Positions 7,736-13,780 of a stretch of DNA of 29,829 nucleotides are shown here, piece after piece. Source of the DNA: a virus; the IMG/VR virus record IMGVR_UViG_3300044800_000053, positions 1 to 29,829 of that record. One strand, given 5' to 3'. The notes under the pieces were generated by a model. The model saw only the letters and a program-made list of their open reading frames with translations. It had not been told where the DNA came from and did no database searches. Made by a program: the position numbers and the translations under genes. The number at the start of each line of letters is the position of its first letter. Position 1 is the stretch's first letter.

Positions 7736-8046
7736 CGTTGTATCTCCTCCTGTAGCTCCTCCAGCGAGCGCACGACAAGGATCATGACGCCCTGATCCCG
7801 TGCCTTGGTGAGCCACGCCTCCTGGTCAGCGCGCAGCTTGTCGCGTCCTGCCTTGATCTCGACGGCGAGTATGTCGGGACGAATGTTGCCAATCTCATGC
7901 CACATCTTTGCTTTGCGAATCGCCAGCAGGTCAGCAATCCCGTTCTCCGCGGGGGGGTTGCGGCTGCTGTGCGTGAGGATCACGAGGAAGCCTATGAGCT
8001 CAAGGTAGCGCGCGCAGGCCGCCTCGATGCGGGAGTGTTCAGTCAC
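7732..8046 (-). CDS. VRR-NUC domain nuclease
   Basis: 104 residues from GTG 8046, with AGGAAG seven bases upstream. The motif series NGIADLLAIRK, AVEIKAGRDKLRADQ and the following helix, with GVMILVV, is the VRR-NUC fold of the PD-(D/E)xK nuclease superfamily. The Asp of IADLL and the Glu-x-Lys of VEIK form the metal-binding catalytic centre. Stand-alone phage VRR-NUC proteins are thought to cut branched or flapped DNA during replication or recombination. It sits just downstream of the replication-initiation gene. Confidence 0.9.
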   Translation of the reverse strand: MTEHSRIEAACARYLELIGFLVILTHSSRNPPAENGIADLLAIRKAKMWHEIGNIRPDILAVEIKAGRDKLRADQEAWLTKARDQGVMILVVRSLEELQEEIQR

Positions 8047-8437
8047 TGAATGACTTCCTGCGATACTCTGCGCGGGCCGGCTTTGATGCGCTTCGATGTC
8101 CCATGCTGTCTACTGGGTGCGGAAGAAAGTCACGGCATGACTTGCAGTATTCGTCGTATACCTCGCGTCCACACCCTTCGACGGTTCCCGCCAAAGTGTA
8201 ATAGGAATCCTTGTCACCGAATGAGTGCTTGTAGAGTTGGCCTTTCGCTGGAGATTCCTGAGTGACCAGTTTGAAGATTGGCACATGCTCACAAAACTTC
8301 ATGAATTCAGGGTTTCCGTGAAGACGACATCCGTCGACTCCTGTCGACTGGCACTCGATGTAGTCGGCCTTCACCGTCTTCAGCTTGCCGTGACAGTTGG
8401 GGCACATGCCCTTGCCTATCATTTCCTTTACGTTCAC
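8039..8437 (-). CDS. Cys-rich zinc-finger hypothetical protein
   Basis: 132 residues from GTG 8437, overlapping the replication-gene stop (GTGA) with an AGGAAG site. An N-terminal CPNCHGKL motif pairs with later cysteines (IECQSTGVDGC), and further Cys pairs (GCGREVYDEYCKSC) suggest two zinc sites. Position between the replisome organizer and the VRR-NUC nuclease hints at DNA metabolism. No specific family recognised. Confidence 0.65.
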   Translation of the reverse strand: MNVKEMIGKGMCPNCHGKLKTVKADYIECQSTGVDGCRLHGNPEFMKFCEHVPIFKLVTQESPAKGQLYKHSFGDKDSYYTLAGTVEGCGREVYDEYCKSCRDFLPHPVDSMGHRSASKPARAEYRRKSFSD

Positions 8438-9195
8438 CGCTTCCTGCCTTTCTGAATACTACCGCCTCTATCCTGGGCACGCTTGAGCCAATTGACTATG
8501 AAACGAGAGTAATTGCTCTTGTGCCCACGGGCCCCGTTTGTCTTGCACCACTCACCCATCTGCCGCAGTTCCATGTCAACGTCAACAGCAGGGTAAGCCT
8601 CAGCCCATAGTGCTACCTGTTCGTCTGCTATACCGTACCACATGGATTCAGAGAAGTTGTAGGTGACAGGCGCGGCCTTTGTACGCAAAGCCGTGCCAGA
8701 AGATGTACTCATCTTCTGCTCTTTCTTTTCTTCTGAGTCTGAGTCTGAGTCTGAGTCTGAGTCTGAGTCTATTGCGTCACGTGACGCCACAGTAACGTCA
8801 CATGGTAGAGATTTTAGCCTTTCTCTATATTTTTGGGTGCGTTCTCGGTTCAATTGACGTACATGTTCCATGCCATTTACGTTCTGATGCTTTTCCCAGT
8901 TGGTTAACGTAATGATTTCTTCATGCATGTATATCATCCCGAGACGCTGTAACGCTTGTAACGTCACACGAACTATCTCCACAGGCTGGTCAAAAACCTT
9001 AGCCAGCATGTCCGCGGTGAAGGCAATTTCGGGTGTCAGGTAGACGTTTCCGTTGTCGTTGACCTTGCCTGCCAGTACGATCAACTGAATCCACATCAAG
9101 CATATTTCCGAGCCCGACGGCATCGAACGAATGACCTTTATTTTCTCATCGTCGAACATGGCAGTCGAGAGCTTGACCCAGTGGATTTCAGACAC
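8434..9195 (-). CDS. Phage replisome organizer-type replication protein
   Basis: 253 residues from GTG 9195 behind AAGGAG. The N-terminal 110 residues (IHWVKLSTAMFDDEKIKVIRS, then MWIQLIVLAGKVNDNGNVYLT, ending TLTNWEKHQNV) match the phage replisome-organizer N-terminal domain, a winged-helix origin-binding module. A six-fold Asp-Ser linker (143-154) joins it to a C-terminal helical domain (about 175-245, WAEAYPAVDVDMELRQMGEWC) of the type that loads host helicase. It likely initiates phage replication with host DnaB-type helicase. Confidence 0.85.
   Translation of the reverse strand: MSEIHWVKLSTAMFDDEKIKVIRSMPSGSEICLMWIQLIVLAGKVNDNGNVYLTPEIAFTADMLAKVFDQPVEIVRVTLQALQRLGMIYMHEEIITLTNWEKHQNVNGMEHVRQLNRERTQKYRERLKSLPCDVTVASRDAIDSDSDSDSDSDSEEKKEQKMSTSSGTALRTKAAPVTYNFSESMWYGIADEQVALWAEAYPAVDVDMELRQMGEWCKTNGARGHKSNYSRFIVNWLKRAQDRGGSIQKGRKR
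8735..8770 (-). repeat. Hexanucleotide repeat, six units, in replication gene
   Basis: Six perfect copies of GAGTCT (plus strand) encode the Asp-Ser linker of the replication protein. The repeat keeps the reading frame whatever the copy number. It separates the DNA-binding and C-terminal domains. Confidence 0.95.
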
Positions 9196-9217
9196 GTGTG
9201 CTCCTTGCCAAAGAAAA

Positions 9218-9320
9218 GCGGCCCTGCGTGCTGCTGGTTGTCACCCCAGCGGAGCCACGGGGTAGCTCCTGCACGCAAGACCGCCTTGCATCCCGTGAAA
9301 ACCGCCGGTGACAAGCCGGC
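9218..9320 (-). other. Structured intergenic element: three-way junction with kissing loops
   Basis: The integrase-replication gap folds, with every pair Watson-Crick, into an outer stem (9225-9231 with 9271-9277, continued by 9218-9221 with 9281-9284 across a 3x3 internal loop). The stem closes hairpin 9233-9250 (GCTGG/CCAGC) and hairpin 9251-9269 (GGAGC/GCTCC), which abut with one unpaired base on each outer side. A third hairpin is at 9304-9320 (GCCGG/CCGGC). Loop 9238-9243 is complementary to loop 9309-9314, and loop 9256-9261 is complementary to linker 9292-9297. The replication ribosome binding site lies 10 bases beyond the stem. RNA leader, origin or attachment site are all possible. 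Confidence 0.6.
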
Positions 9321-9333
9321 ACCCATGAGCGTA

Positions 9334-10137
9334 TCACTTCCGCCTCCCCTTTGCAAGCACGTCCTCCGGGGCGAGCTCGTTGTGAACGTACGTACTGCTT
9401 GTGATTTCCACTGAGCTATGTCCCATGTACTTCGATACCGCGGTGAGATCCTTCCCCTCGGCCAGCATCCGCGTTGCCCAGGTATGGCGACAGCAGTGCG
9501 CTGACACCGTGCGCCCGATTGCCTTCAAACTGGCCCGGCGGATGCGGTTGGTGATCGTGGTGCGGTTGCCCGTGAAAGATGGCGCCTTGCCCCGCCAGTA
9601 CACCCTACGCTCCTTATTTCCCTTGCCTTGCAGCCTCACCTCACAGTGGTCTCCTGCCGTTTTCACGTCTTTCGCCATAATGCCCAGCGCCTCGGAGATA
9701 CGGCACCCCGTCCCGAGCATGAAACGCACGATAGCTGCCGTCCCGGGGTCCAGCGCTGCCAGGACGGCCCGCTCCTCCCCCCGCGTGAGTACCTTCTCCC
9801 TCCCCACGGCACGCGCCTGAACCTTCGGCGGCTTCAGCGCCTTCAACGCCTCTTCGATGCGGAATCGCGTGGCGGTGTCCATATTTGGGCTATGCATAAT
9901 TATGCGCCTAATGCATGACTTCGCGGCACTGATCTTGTGCGCACAGGTACCCGCCGTCCATCCCTTGCCCCCGCGGTCATGCACCACGTGCGCATGGTAC
10001 TGCTTCAGCGCGTCCTCCGTCAGCCCGCCGTGCTTGTCCAGGAACGCCACGAGGTTCACGGCGTCTCGGTAGTACACGCTGTCCCGCGGCGGGATCATGG
10101 CCGAAAGCGGGGATCCGCGGAGGGAGAGACTACTCAT
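9334..10137 (-). CDS. int: Tyrosine recombinase / integrase
   Basis: 267 residues from ATG 10137. An N-terminal SAM-like core-binding domain (about 20-105, SVYYRDAVNLVAFLDKHGG) precedes the catalytic domain. All catalytic residues are seen: R146 (GTGCRISEAL), Lys in GKGNKERRV (about 172-175), H214 and R217 (SAHCCRHTW), H240 (YMGHSS) and nucleophile Y250 (SSTYVH). It is shorter than lambda-type integrases and lacks an N-terminal arm-binding domain, more like XerC/D-type enzymes. It could integrate the phage or resolve genome multimers. No repressor gene is evident to prove lysogeny. Confidence 0.93.
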   Translation of the reverse strand: MSSLSLRGSPLSAMIPPRDSVYYRDAVNLVAFLDKHGGLTEDALKQYHAHVVHDRGGKGWTAGTCAHKISAAKSCIRRIIMHSPNMDTATRFRIEEALKALKPPKVQARAVGREKVLTRGEERAVLAALDPGTAAIVRFMLGTGCRISEALGIMAKDVKTAGDHCEVRLQGKGNKERRVYWRGKAPSFTGNRTTITNRIRRASLKAIGRTVSAHCCRHTWATRMLAEGKDLTAVSKYMGHSSVEITSSTYVHNELAPEDVLAKGRRK

Positions 10138-10365
10138 GCTTCCCCGACAGCCACCGACCGCGCCACGTCGTTGCTGCCTTGATCAGCGCGTCCACGTGCT
10201 CGTAGATCACGGCGAGTGACGTGTCCCGCATCTTCGCCTGCCCTGTGCGCAGCCTGGCCCGCCACGCTACTGCCTGCTGGTACGGGTAGTCTATGGCGTC
10301 ATCCCTGAGCTCCTGGAGGCTCTGCCTGTCCTTGCGGGATAGGTACTCTCCGCTCTGTCCGCTCA

Positions 10366-10366
<1 letters not shown>
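10130..10366 (-). CDS. Small hypothetical protein upstream of integrase
   Basis: 78 residues from ATG 10366, overlapping the TAA of the repeat-protein gene (TAATG), and its own end overlaps the integrase start by 8 bases. It is helical and charged, with YPYQQAVAWRARLRT in the middle. Function unknown. Confidence 0.65.
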
Positions 10367-10607
<241 letters not shown>

Positions 10608-10611
<4 letters not shown>

Positions 10612-10868
10612 TTTACTTTTCCGAAACTCTCAATAGCCGACAGTTGTACGTACCATTCCCCGCCCGGTAGTTTCTGCGCGTCCTTCCAACCCTTCTCGTT
10701 GAAAGCTCCCGTCTCGTACACAATAGCCGCATCGGTGAGGAGCACGCACGTATCGTTCACCCCTGACAGCTTTCCCGTGTAGATGTAGTTGGCGCAGAAA
10801 AGCGTGATTGGTTCCCCAAGAAACTTCTCAAGGCCCTCACCCTCAACCTGTTCAACAATCTTCTTCAT
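10608..10868 (-). CDS. Phage small conserved-type protein, possible Sm-like fold
   Basis: 86 residues from ATG 10868 with a GGGGGAAG ribosome binding site. The block ITLFCANYIYTGKLSGVNDTC followed by VLLTDAAIVYETG resembles a recurrent phage protein. Its alternating strands (short strand, tight turn, GVND-VLL-DA-IV) look like the Sm/Hfq core pattern. The Sm-like reading is inference. A bipartite regulatory motif lies 44 bases upstream. Confidence 0.65.
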
Positions 10869-10911
10869 CTCTTCCCCCTTGAAAATCTATAGCCATACGC
10901 CAACGGCGTAC

Positions 10912-10937
10912 TTTGAAACATTCCTGTTGTTTTGTTT
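10912..10937 (-). promoter_or_regulatory. Bipartite motif, copy A
   Basis: Plus-strand TTTGAAACAT, an 8-base spacer (10922-10929) and TTTTGTTT; on the coding strand AAACAAAA-N8-ATGTTTCAAA. It is upstream of the 86-residue gene starting at 10868 and overlaps the RNA ligase stop codon. The two boxes contain inverted AAACA/TGTTT half-sites, so it may be an operator, promoter element or RNA hairpin. Confidence 0.6.
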
Positions 10938-11487
10938 AGGCGTCGTGTCCCTTTCCCGAGTCGTCTTTCTCTATTGTCTTCTTGAAGTAGAGGCGACCCT
11001 GAATGTGGAAGATCACCACACCCTCGGGCTTCATGAATCCGGGGGCGGCGGAACTTCCCACTCTTTCCAGTGTGTTAAGGACGCTTGCTATTTGATAGGT
11101 GTCGAACGGCCCTTCGTAGAGGATGGGGACGCAATCGCAGCACCTTGGGCGCGCTACCTCGGCAGACCATTTCGACGTGTTGAACAGGGAGAATCGCTTG
11201 CGGTCCTGACCATACCTGCGCTGTATTCCCTGTCCCCACCATTCCCCGTAGTGACGGCCAACGCCGAGCCCCTCCCGCAATTCCTCCGCATGTTCGGCAA
11301 CCCATCGCGCGAAACCGAAATTGTCATCCTCCGGTGTGATCCATCGTGTTCTGCTTCCCGCAATAACGCGCCCGTCTTCCATGACAAGGATGCAACCGTT
11401 TGTCCCGTCGATTTTCTCCGTCACCACGCATTCACGCGATAGGCGAGGTATCTTCGTGAACTCCTCAAATAAAGGTGTGTCAATCAT
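10936..11487 (-). CDS. ATP-dependent RNA ligase (Rnl2-like)
   Basis: 183 residues from ATG 11487 behind a strong AAGGAGGAG site. Nucleotidyltransferase motifs are in order: motif I EKIDGTNG with adenylated K25, a GSRTRW segment (44-49), motif IIIa GEWWGQG (81-87), motif IV PEGVVIF (154-160) and motif V FKKTI (168-172). This is a minimal RNA-ligase-type adenylyltransferase core without the C-terminal domain of T4 Rnl2. Phage RNA ligases repair tRNAs cut by host defence nucleases. Here it shares the genome with a tRNA and a Ro60/Y RNA island. Confidence 0.87.
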   Translation of the reverse strand: MIDTPLFEEFTKIPRLSRECVVTEKIDGTNGCILVMEDGRVIAGSRTRWITPEDDNFGFARWVAEHAEELREGLGVGRHYGEWWGQGIQRRYGQDRKRFSLFNTSKWSAEVARPRCCDCVPILYEGPFDTYQIASVLNTLERVGSSAAPGFMKPEGVVIFHIQGRLYFKKTIEKDDSGKGHDA

Positions 11488-11499
11488 GTTTCTCCTCCT

Positions 11500-11525
11500 T
11501 TTGAAACATAAGGAAAGTTTTGTTT
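11500..11525 (-). promoter_or_regulatory. Bipartite motif, copy B
   Basis: Same two boxes as copy A (TTTGAAACAT and TTTTGTTT on the plus strand) with an unrelated 8-base spacer (11510-11517). It lies 12 bases before the RNA ligase ATG, next to the AAGGAGGAG ribosome binding site, and overlaps the stop of the upstream gene. Here the half-sites extend to GAAACA/TGTTTC. Confidence 0.65.
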
Positions 11526-11785
11526 CATTTCATATCTTCGGTAGGCTCTTCAAAGGTAAGATCAAAAACAGGGAGAACGCTTCCTACATAGTGACGATCT
11601 CCGAACTCCGACAAAATCCAGTGCACTTGACTTTTGTACCAATCTCCACGCCACGGGTCCGGGGCATACTTAAAATCGAATTGAGGGTTTGCACTGTGAA
11701 AAGACGTAGCTTTTTCTCCGAGTATTCTCTTCCCACTTTCGGAAAGTTTGAAATAGATCGTGTCATTCAATGAATGTGTTATCAT
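11525..11785 (-). CDS. Hypothetical protein, 86 aa
   Basis: Starts at ATG 11785 with GGGAGGAG upstream. The sequence is mixed alpha/beta, with FDFKYAPDPWRGDWYKSQVHW in the middle and an acidic C-terminus. No family recognised. With the RNA ligase gene it lies between inverted copies of TTTTGTTTAGG (10930 and 11809). Confidence 0.6.
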   Translation of the reverse strand: MITHSLNDTIYFKLSESGKRILGEKATSFHSANPQFDFKYAPDPWRGDWYKSQVHWILSEFGDRHYVGSVLPVFDLTFEEPTEDMK

Positions 11786-11823
11786 ATCTCTACTCCTCCC
11801 TAAACAAAACCGACAGAATGTGC

Positions 11824-12165
11824 TCAGCCACGCGCGTTCTCACGGTCGATAAGTTCGTTGATCTTAGCTATAATAGGCTCAGCCACGGAATAGGCGTAGT
11901 CAATTGGCTGTTCCATCCGCGCAATCTTCCCGGGCTTCTTGGCAAGCACGCACTCTCCACCATGGGGGTGATGATAGCCACATCCAGAGCACGGCTTCCC
12001 ATCGCCACGGGAACGGATCATATTTAGGGCATCATCGAAAGCTCCAATAGAATCATACCCGTAGAAAATAGCCCTCAACTTTTCTACTATCCTCTCCCGC
12101 TCCCGCTGGACGGCCTTGACTATCTCAGATGTAACCAAGGTAGGCAAGAGAGAACAGCGGCCCAT
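11824..12165 (-). CDS. Hypothetical protein with CxxC-His motif
   Basis: 113 residues if read from ATG 12165. The ribosome binding site there is weak and an in-frame TTG at 12144 is an alternative. A helical N-terminus (IVKAVQRERERIVEKLR) is followed by CSGCGYHHPHGGEC, a probable zinc-binding knuckle, then a C-terminal helix. Function unknown. Confidence 0.6.
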   Translation of the reverse strand: MGRCSLLPTLVTSEIVKAVQRERERIVEKLRAIFYGYDSIGAFDDALNMIRSRGDGKPCSGCGYHHPHGGECVLAKKPGKIARMEQPIDYAYSVAEPIIAKINELIDRENARG

Positions 12166-12242
12166 GCTTCGTCTATTTCAAGACGACCACACATCTGCGC
12201 CCTTGCTATTGCCTCCAGCTTAGAGGCATCCACTACTCTCAT
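12120..12242 (-). CDS. Small hypothetical protein, 40 aa
   Basis: ATG 12242 overlaps the upstream TGA (ATGA) and has GGGGGTGA upstream. The peptide MRVVDASKLEAIARAQ continues into a Trp- and Leu-rich C-terminus and overlaps the next gene by 46 bases. Coding status rests on the coupling and the lack of any other use for this stretch. Confidence 0.45.
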   Translation of the reverse strand: MRVVDASKLEAIARAQMCGRLEIDEAWAAVLSCLPWLHLR

Positions 12243-12517
12243 GACTCACCCCCGAAGACCTTAGCTATCATCTCGTCCAGTTTTGCGTTGTATTTATCCG
12301 CCCCGCAATCGCATTCGTCTCCTTTGCTATCATTACAACTTCCATCCTCTGCCTTTGGGCATGAATACCAACTGTCCTCACAATAGTCATGAGCGCGGCG
12401 TGATTTCTTTAGAAAAGCAAGTATCTCTTCGCGCAGGGCGTCTACTTCTGAAGCAAGGTAGACGGCAGTCGGCCCCAAGTGTTCAGTATCCAACCAATCC
12501 GCAACGTACTTCTTCAC
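12239..12517 (-). CDS. Cys-rich acidic hypothetical protein
   Basis: 92 residues from GTG 12517 behind AGGAGGAG. After a helical first half comes a cluster of cysteines (YCEDSWYSCPKAEDGSC, then CDCG), similar in style to small phage proteins with a metal-binding loop. The C-terminus is helical. Function unknown. Confidence 0.65.
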   Translation of the reverse strand: MKKYVADWLDTEHLGPTAVYLASEVDALREEILAFLKKSRRAHDYCEDSWYSCPKAEDGSCNDSKGDECDCGADKYNAKLDEMIAKVFGGES

Positions 12518-12518
12518 C

Positions 12519-12710
12519 TCACTCCTCCTGACTCGCTACCATCGCGTCCCAGATCATGTCTGAGGCGATGTCCCAAAACACGCGTCCCAGTATCGCCGCC
12601 ACCTTAGACCGAACATCGGGGTCGGGTATCAGCGTGGCGAGTTCATCGCGGCGCCCTATGAAGATGTCAGAAGGATATGGATTCACCGGCCACCAATCGG
12701 GACGTTTCAT
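12519..12710 (-). CDS. Hypothetical protein, 63 aa
   Basis: ATG 12710 overlaps the preceding TGA and has GGGGGAGGAGAA upstream. The protein begins MKRPDWWPVNPYPSD and continues with a helical, aromatic C-terminal half (GRVFWDIASDMIWDAMV). No family recognised. Confidence 0.6.
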   Translation of the reverse strand: MKRPDWWPVNPYPSDIFIGRRDELATLIPDPDVRSKVAAILGRVFWDIASDMIWDAMVASQEE

Positions 12711-13051
12711 TTCTCCTCCCCCTGTTGCGGCGGCTGCACGGCGAGGGCGGCGTCCCTGAACTCGTTCACGATGGTATCTCTGATTCCCCGTGCATCCGTC
12801 TCGCCTGTTTCCCGTGCCTCGTTGATGATCTTCACGGCAAGGTCGCTTGCCTGCTTCCACACCTCCCGCAGCCCATCCCCGCGCGGCTCCTCCCGATGCT
12901 CACTCTGCCACCTCTCTGCCATGGCGCGGAGGCTTGCACCGCACGAATATAATACAGCTTCCCGTGGGTTCGCCGTTCCGTCGTCAACGGGGTCACCACG
13001 CTCCATCCAATCGTCCGCCAGCGCCAGGATGTCTTTTGCGTGGTCACTCAC
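12707..13051 (-). CDS. Helical hypothetical protein, 114 aa
   Basis: I choose GTG 13051 because AAGGAGG lies six bases upstream; the longer frame to 13108 sits inside the previous gene. The protein is mostly helix with many charged residues (VSDHAKDILALADDWMERGD). A C-terminal AALAVQPPQQGEEK overlaps the next start. Function unknown. Confidence 0.6.
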   Translation of the reverse strand: MSDHAKDILALADDWMERGDPVDDGTANPREAVLYSCGASLRAMAERWQSEHREEPRGDGLREVWKQASDLAVKIINEARETGETDARGIRDTIVNEFRDAALAVQPPQQGEEK

Positions 13052-13490
13052 GGGGTACCTCCTTACCACCGAAGGGGAGAAGGGCATCACATAAATAGCC
13101 CATGTCAACGCTATCTACTTCGGAGTCAAGGCCGGGTGTAATGCAGAGATGTCTAACCACACACCGCGCCGCCTTAACAAGCGCCTGTATCCGTGGCTCA
13201 TTCTCCTTCACCGCCGCTGTCAGTTCGGATACGTCCTCCTCAGCATCACGCAAGCACCGTTGAAGGGATTCGCAATCAAGTTTGCAGTTCTCAAGTTTCC
13301 CCTCCGCTTTCTCGGCGCGGCCAAACTCAAACTTGCAGTCCTTCTCACGGTCTGCAAGAGAAGCTTCCGCGGCGGAGAGGTCTGCTATGATTCTCTTTAT
13401 TGCTTCTCGCGTGTCATCATCACTGACATCAGCGAAAGAAGCTGGAGAATCTCCAAAATACAACCAGTGCGTCCACTCCTCAGCTTTCAT
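13044..13490 (-). CDS. Coiled-coil hypothetical protein
   Basis: 148 residues from ATG 13490 behind AAGGAGGAG and bipartite motif copy C. The N-terminus (MKAEEWTHWLYFGDS) is followed by a long charged heptad-rich region (about 35-110, with ADREKDCKFEFGRAEKAEGKL), strongly coiled-coil in style. The C-terminus carries hydrophobic and Cys residues. No family recognised. Confidence 0.65.
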   Translation of the reverse strand: MKAEEWTHWLYFGDSPASFADVSDDDTREAIKRIIADLSAAEASLADREKDCKFEFGRAEKAEGKLENCKLDCESLQRCLRDAEEDVSELTAAVKENEPRIQALVKAARCVVRHLCITPGLDSEVDSVDMGYLCDALLPFGGKEVPRE

Positions 13491-13740
13491 GCTCTCCTCC
13501 TTTTGAAACATTCTCCCTCTTTTGTTTAAGCCTTGCTGATGGGCATTTCCTAACGCTCCACCATCTATGCCAGAGCGTGACAATCCTAACCCGGCGATAC
13601 GTGCAGAAATCAAGCGTGTCAACGCACACAACAAGTCCCGCCGACTTGGCGCCGGTCCAGTGCCAGCACTTCCAGCATTGCGGTTTTTTCTTCCCGGGCC
13701 ACGATAGATGCTTGATCGCGTTGACTGGTTTACAACTCAT
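13480..13740 (-). CDS. Cys/Trp-rich small hypothetical protein
   Basis: 86 residues from ATG 13740, preceded by a GGGGGGG-rich site. CWKCWHW and CVDTLDFC make a plausible metal-binding pair. The last 20 codons run through bipartite motif C and the next gene's ribosome binding site, which is odd: either the motif is embedded in coding sequence or the gene is slightly shifted. The gene lies between inverted TTTTGTTTAAG/CCTAAACAATA boxes. Confidence 0.5.
   Translation of the reverse strand: MSCKPVNAIKHLSWPGKKKPQCWKCWHWTGAKSAGLVVCVDTLDFCTYRRVRIVTLWHRWWSVRKCPSARLKQKRENVSKGGEHES
13502..13527 (-). promoter_or_regulatory. Bipartite motif, copy C
   Basis: TTTGAAACAT, 8 bases of unrelated sequence (13512-13519), then TTTTGTTT on the plus strand. 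It lies 11 bases before the start of the coiled-coil gene. The identity with copy B extends through the ribosome binding site for 19 bases in total. Confidence 0.65.
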
Positions 13741-13780
13741 TCACAATTCCCCCCCTAAACAATAGAACCGTTATGTTCGC

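Noticed and set aside
9138-9326. 62-residue ORF across the int-rep gap
   Set aside because: No ribosome binding site at ATG 9326, composition unlike neighbours, and the region is better explained by base-paired structure. Ribosome profiling could reverse this.
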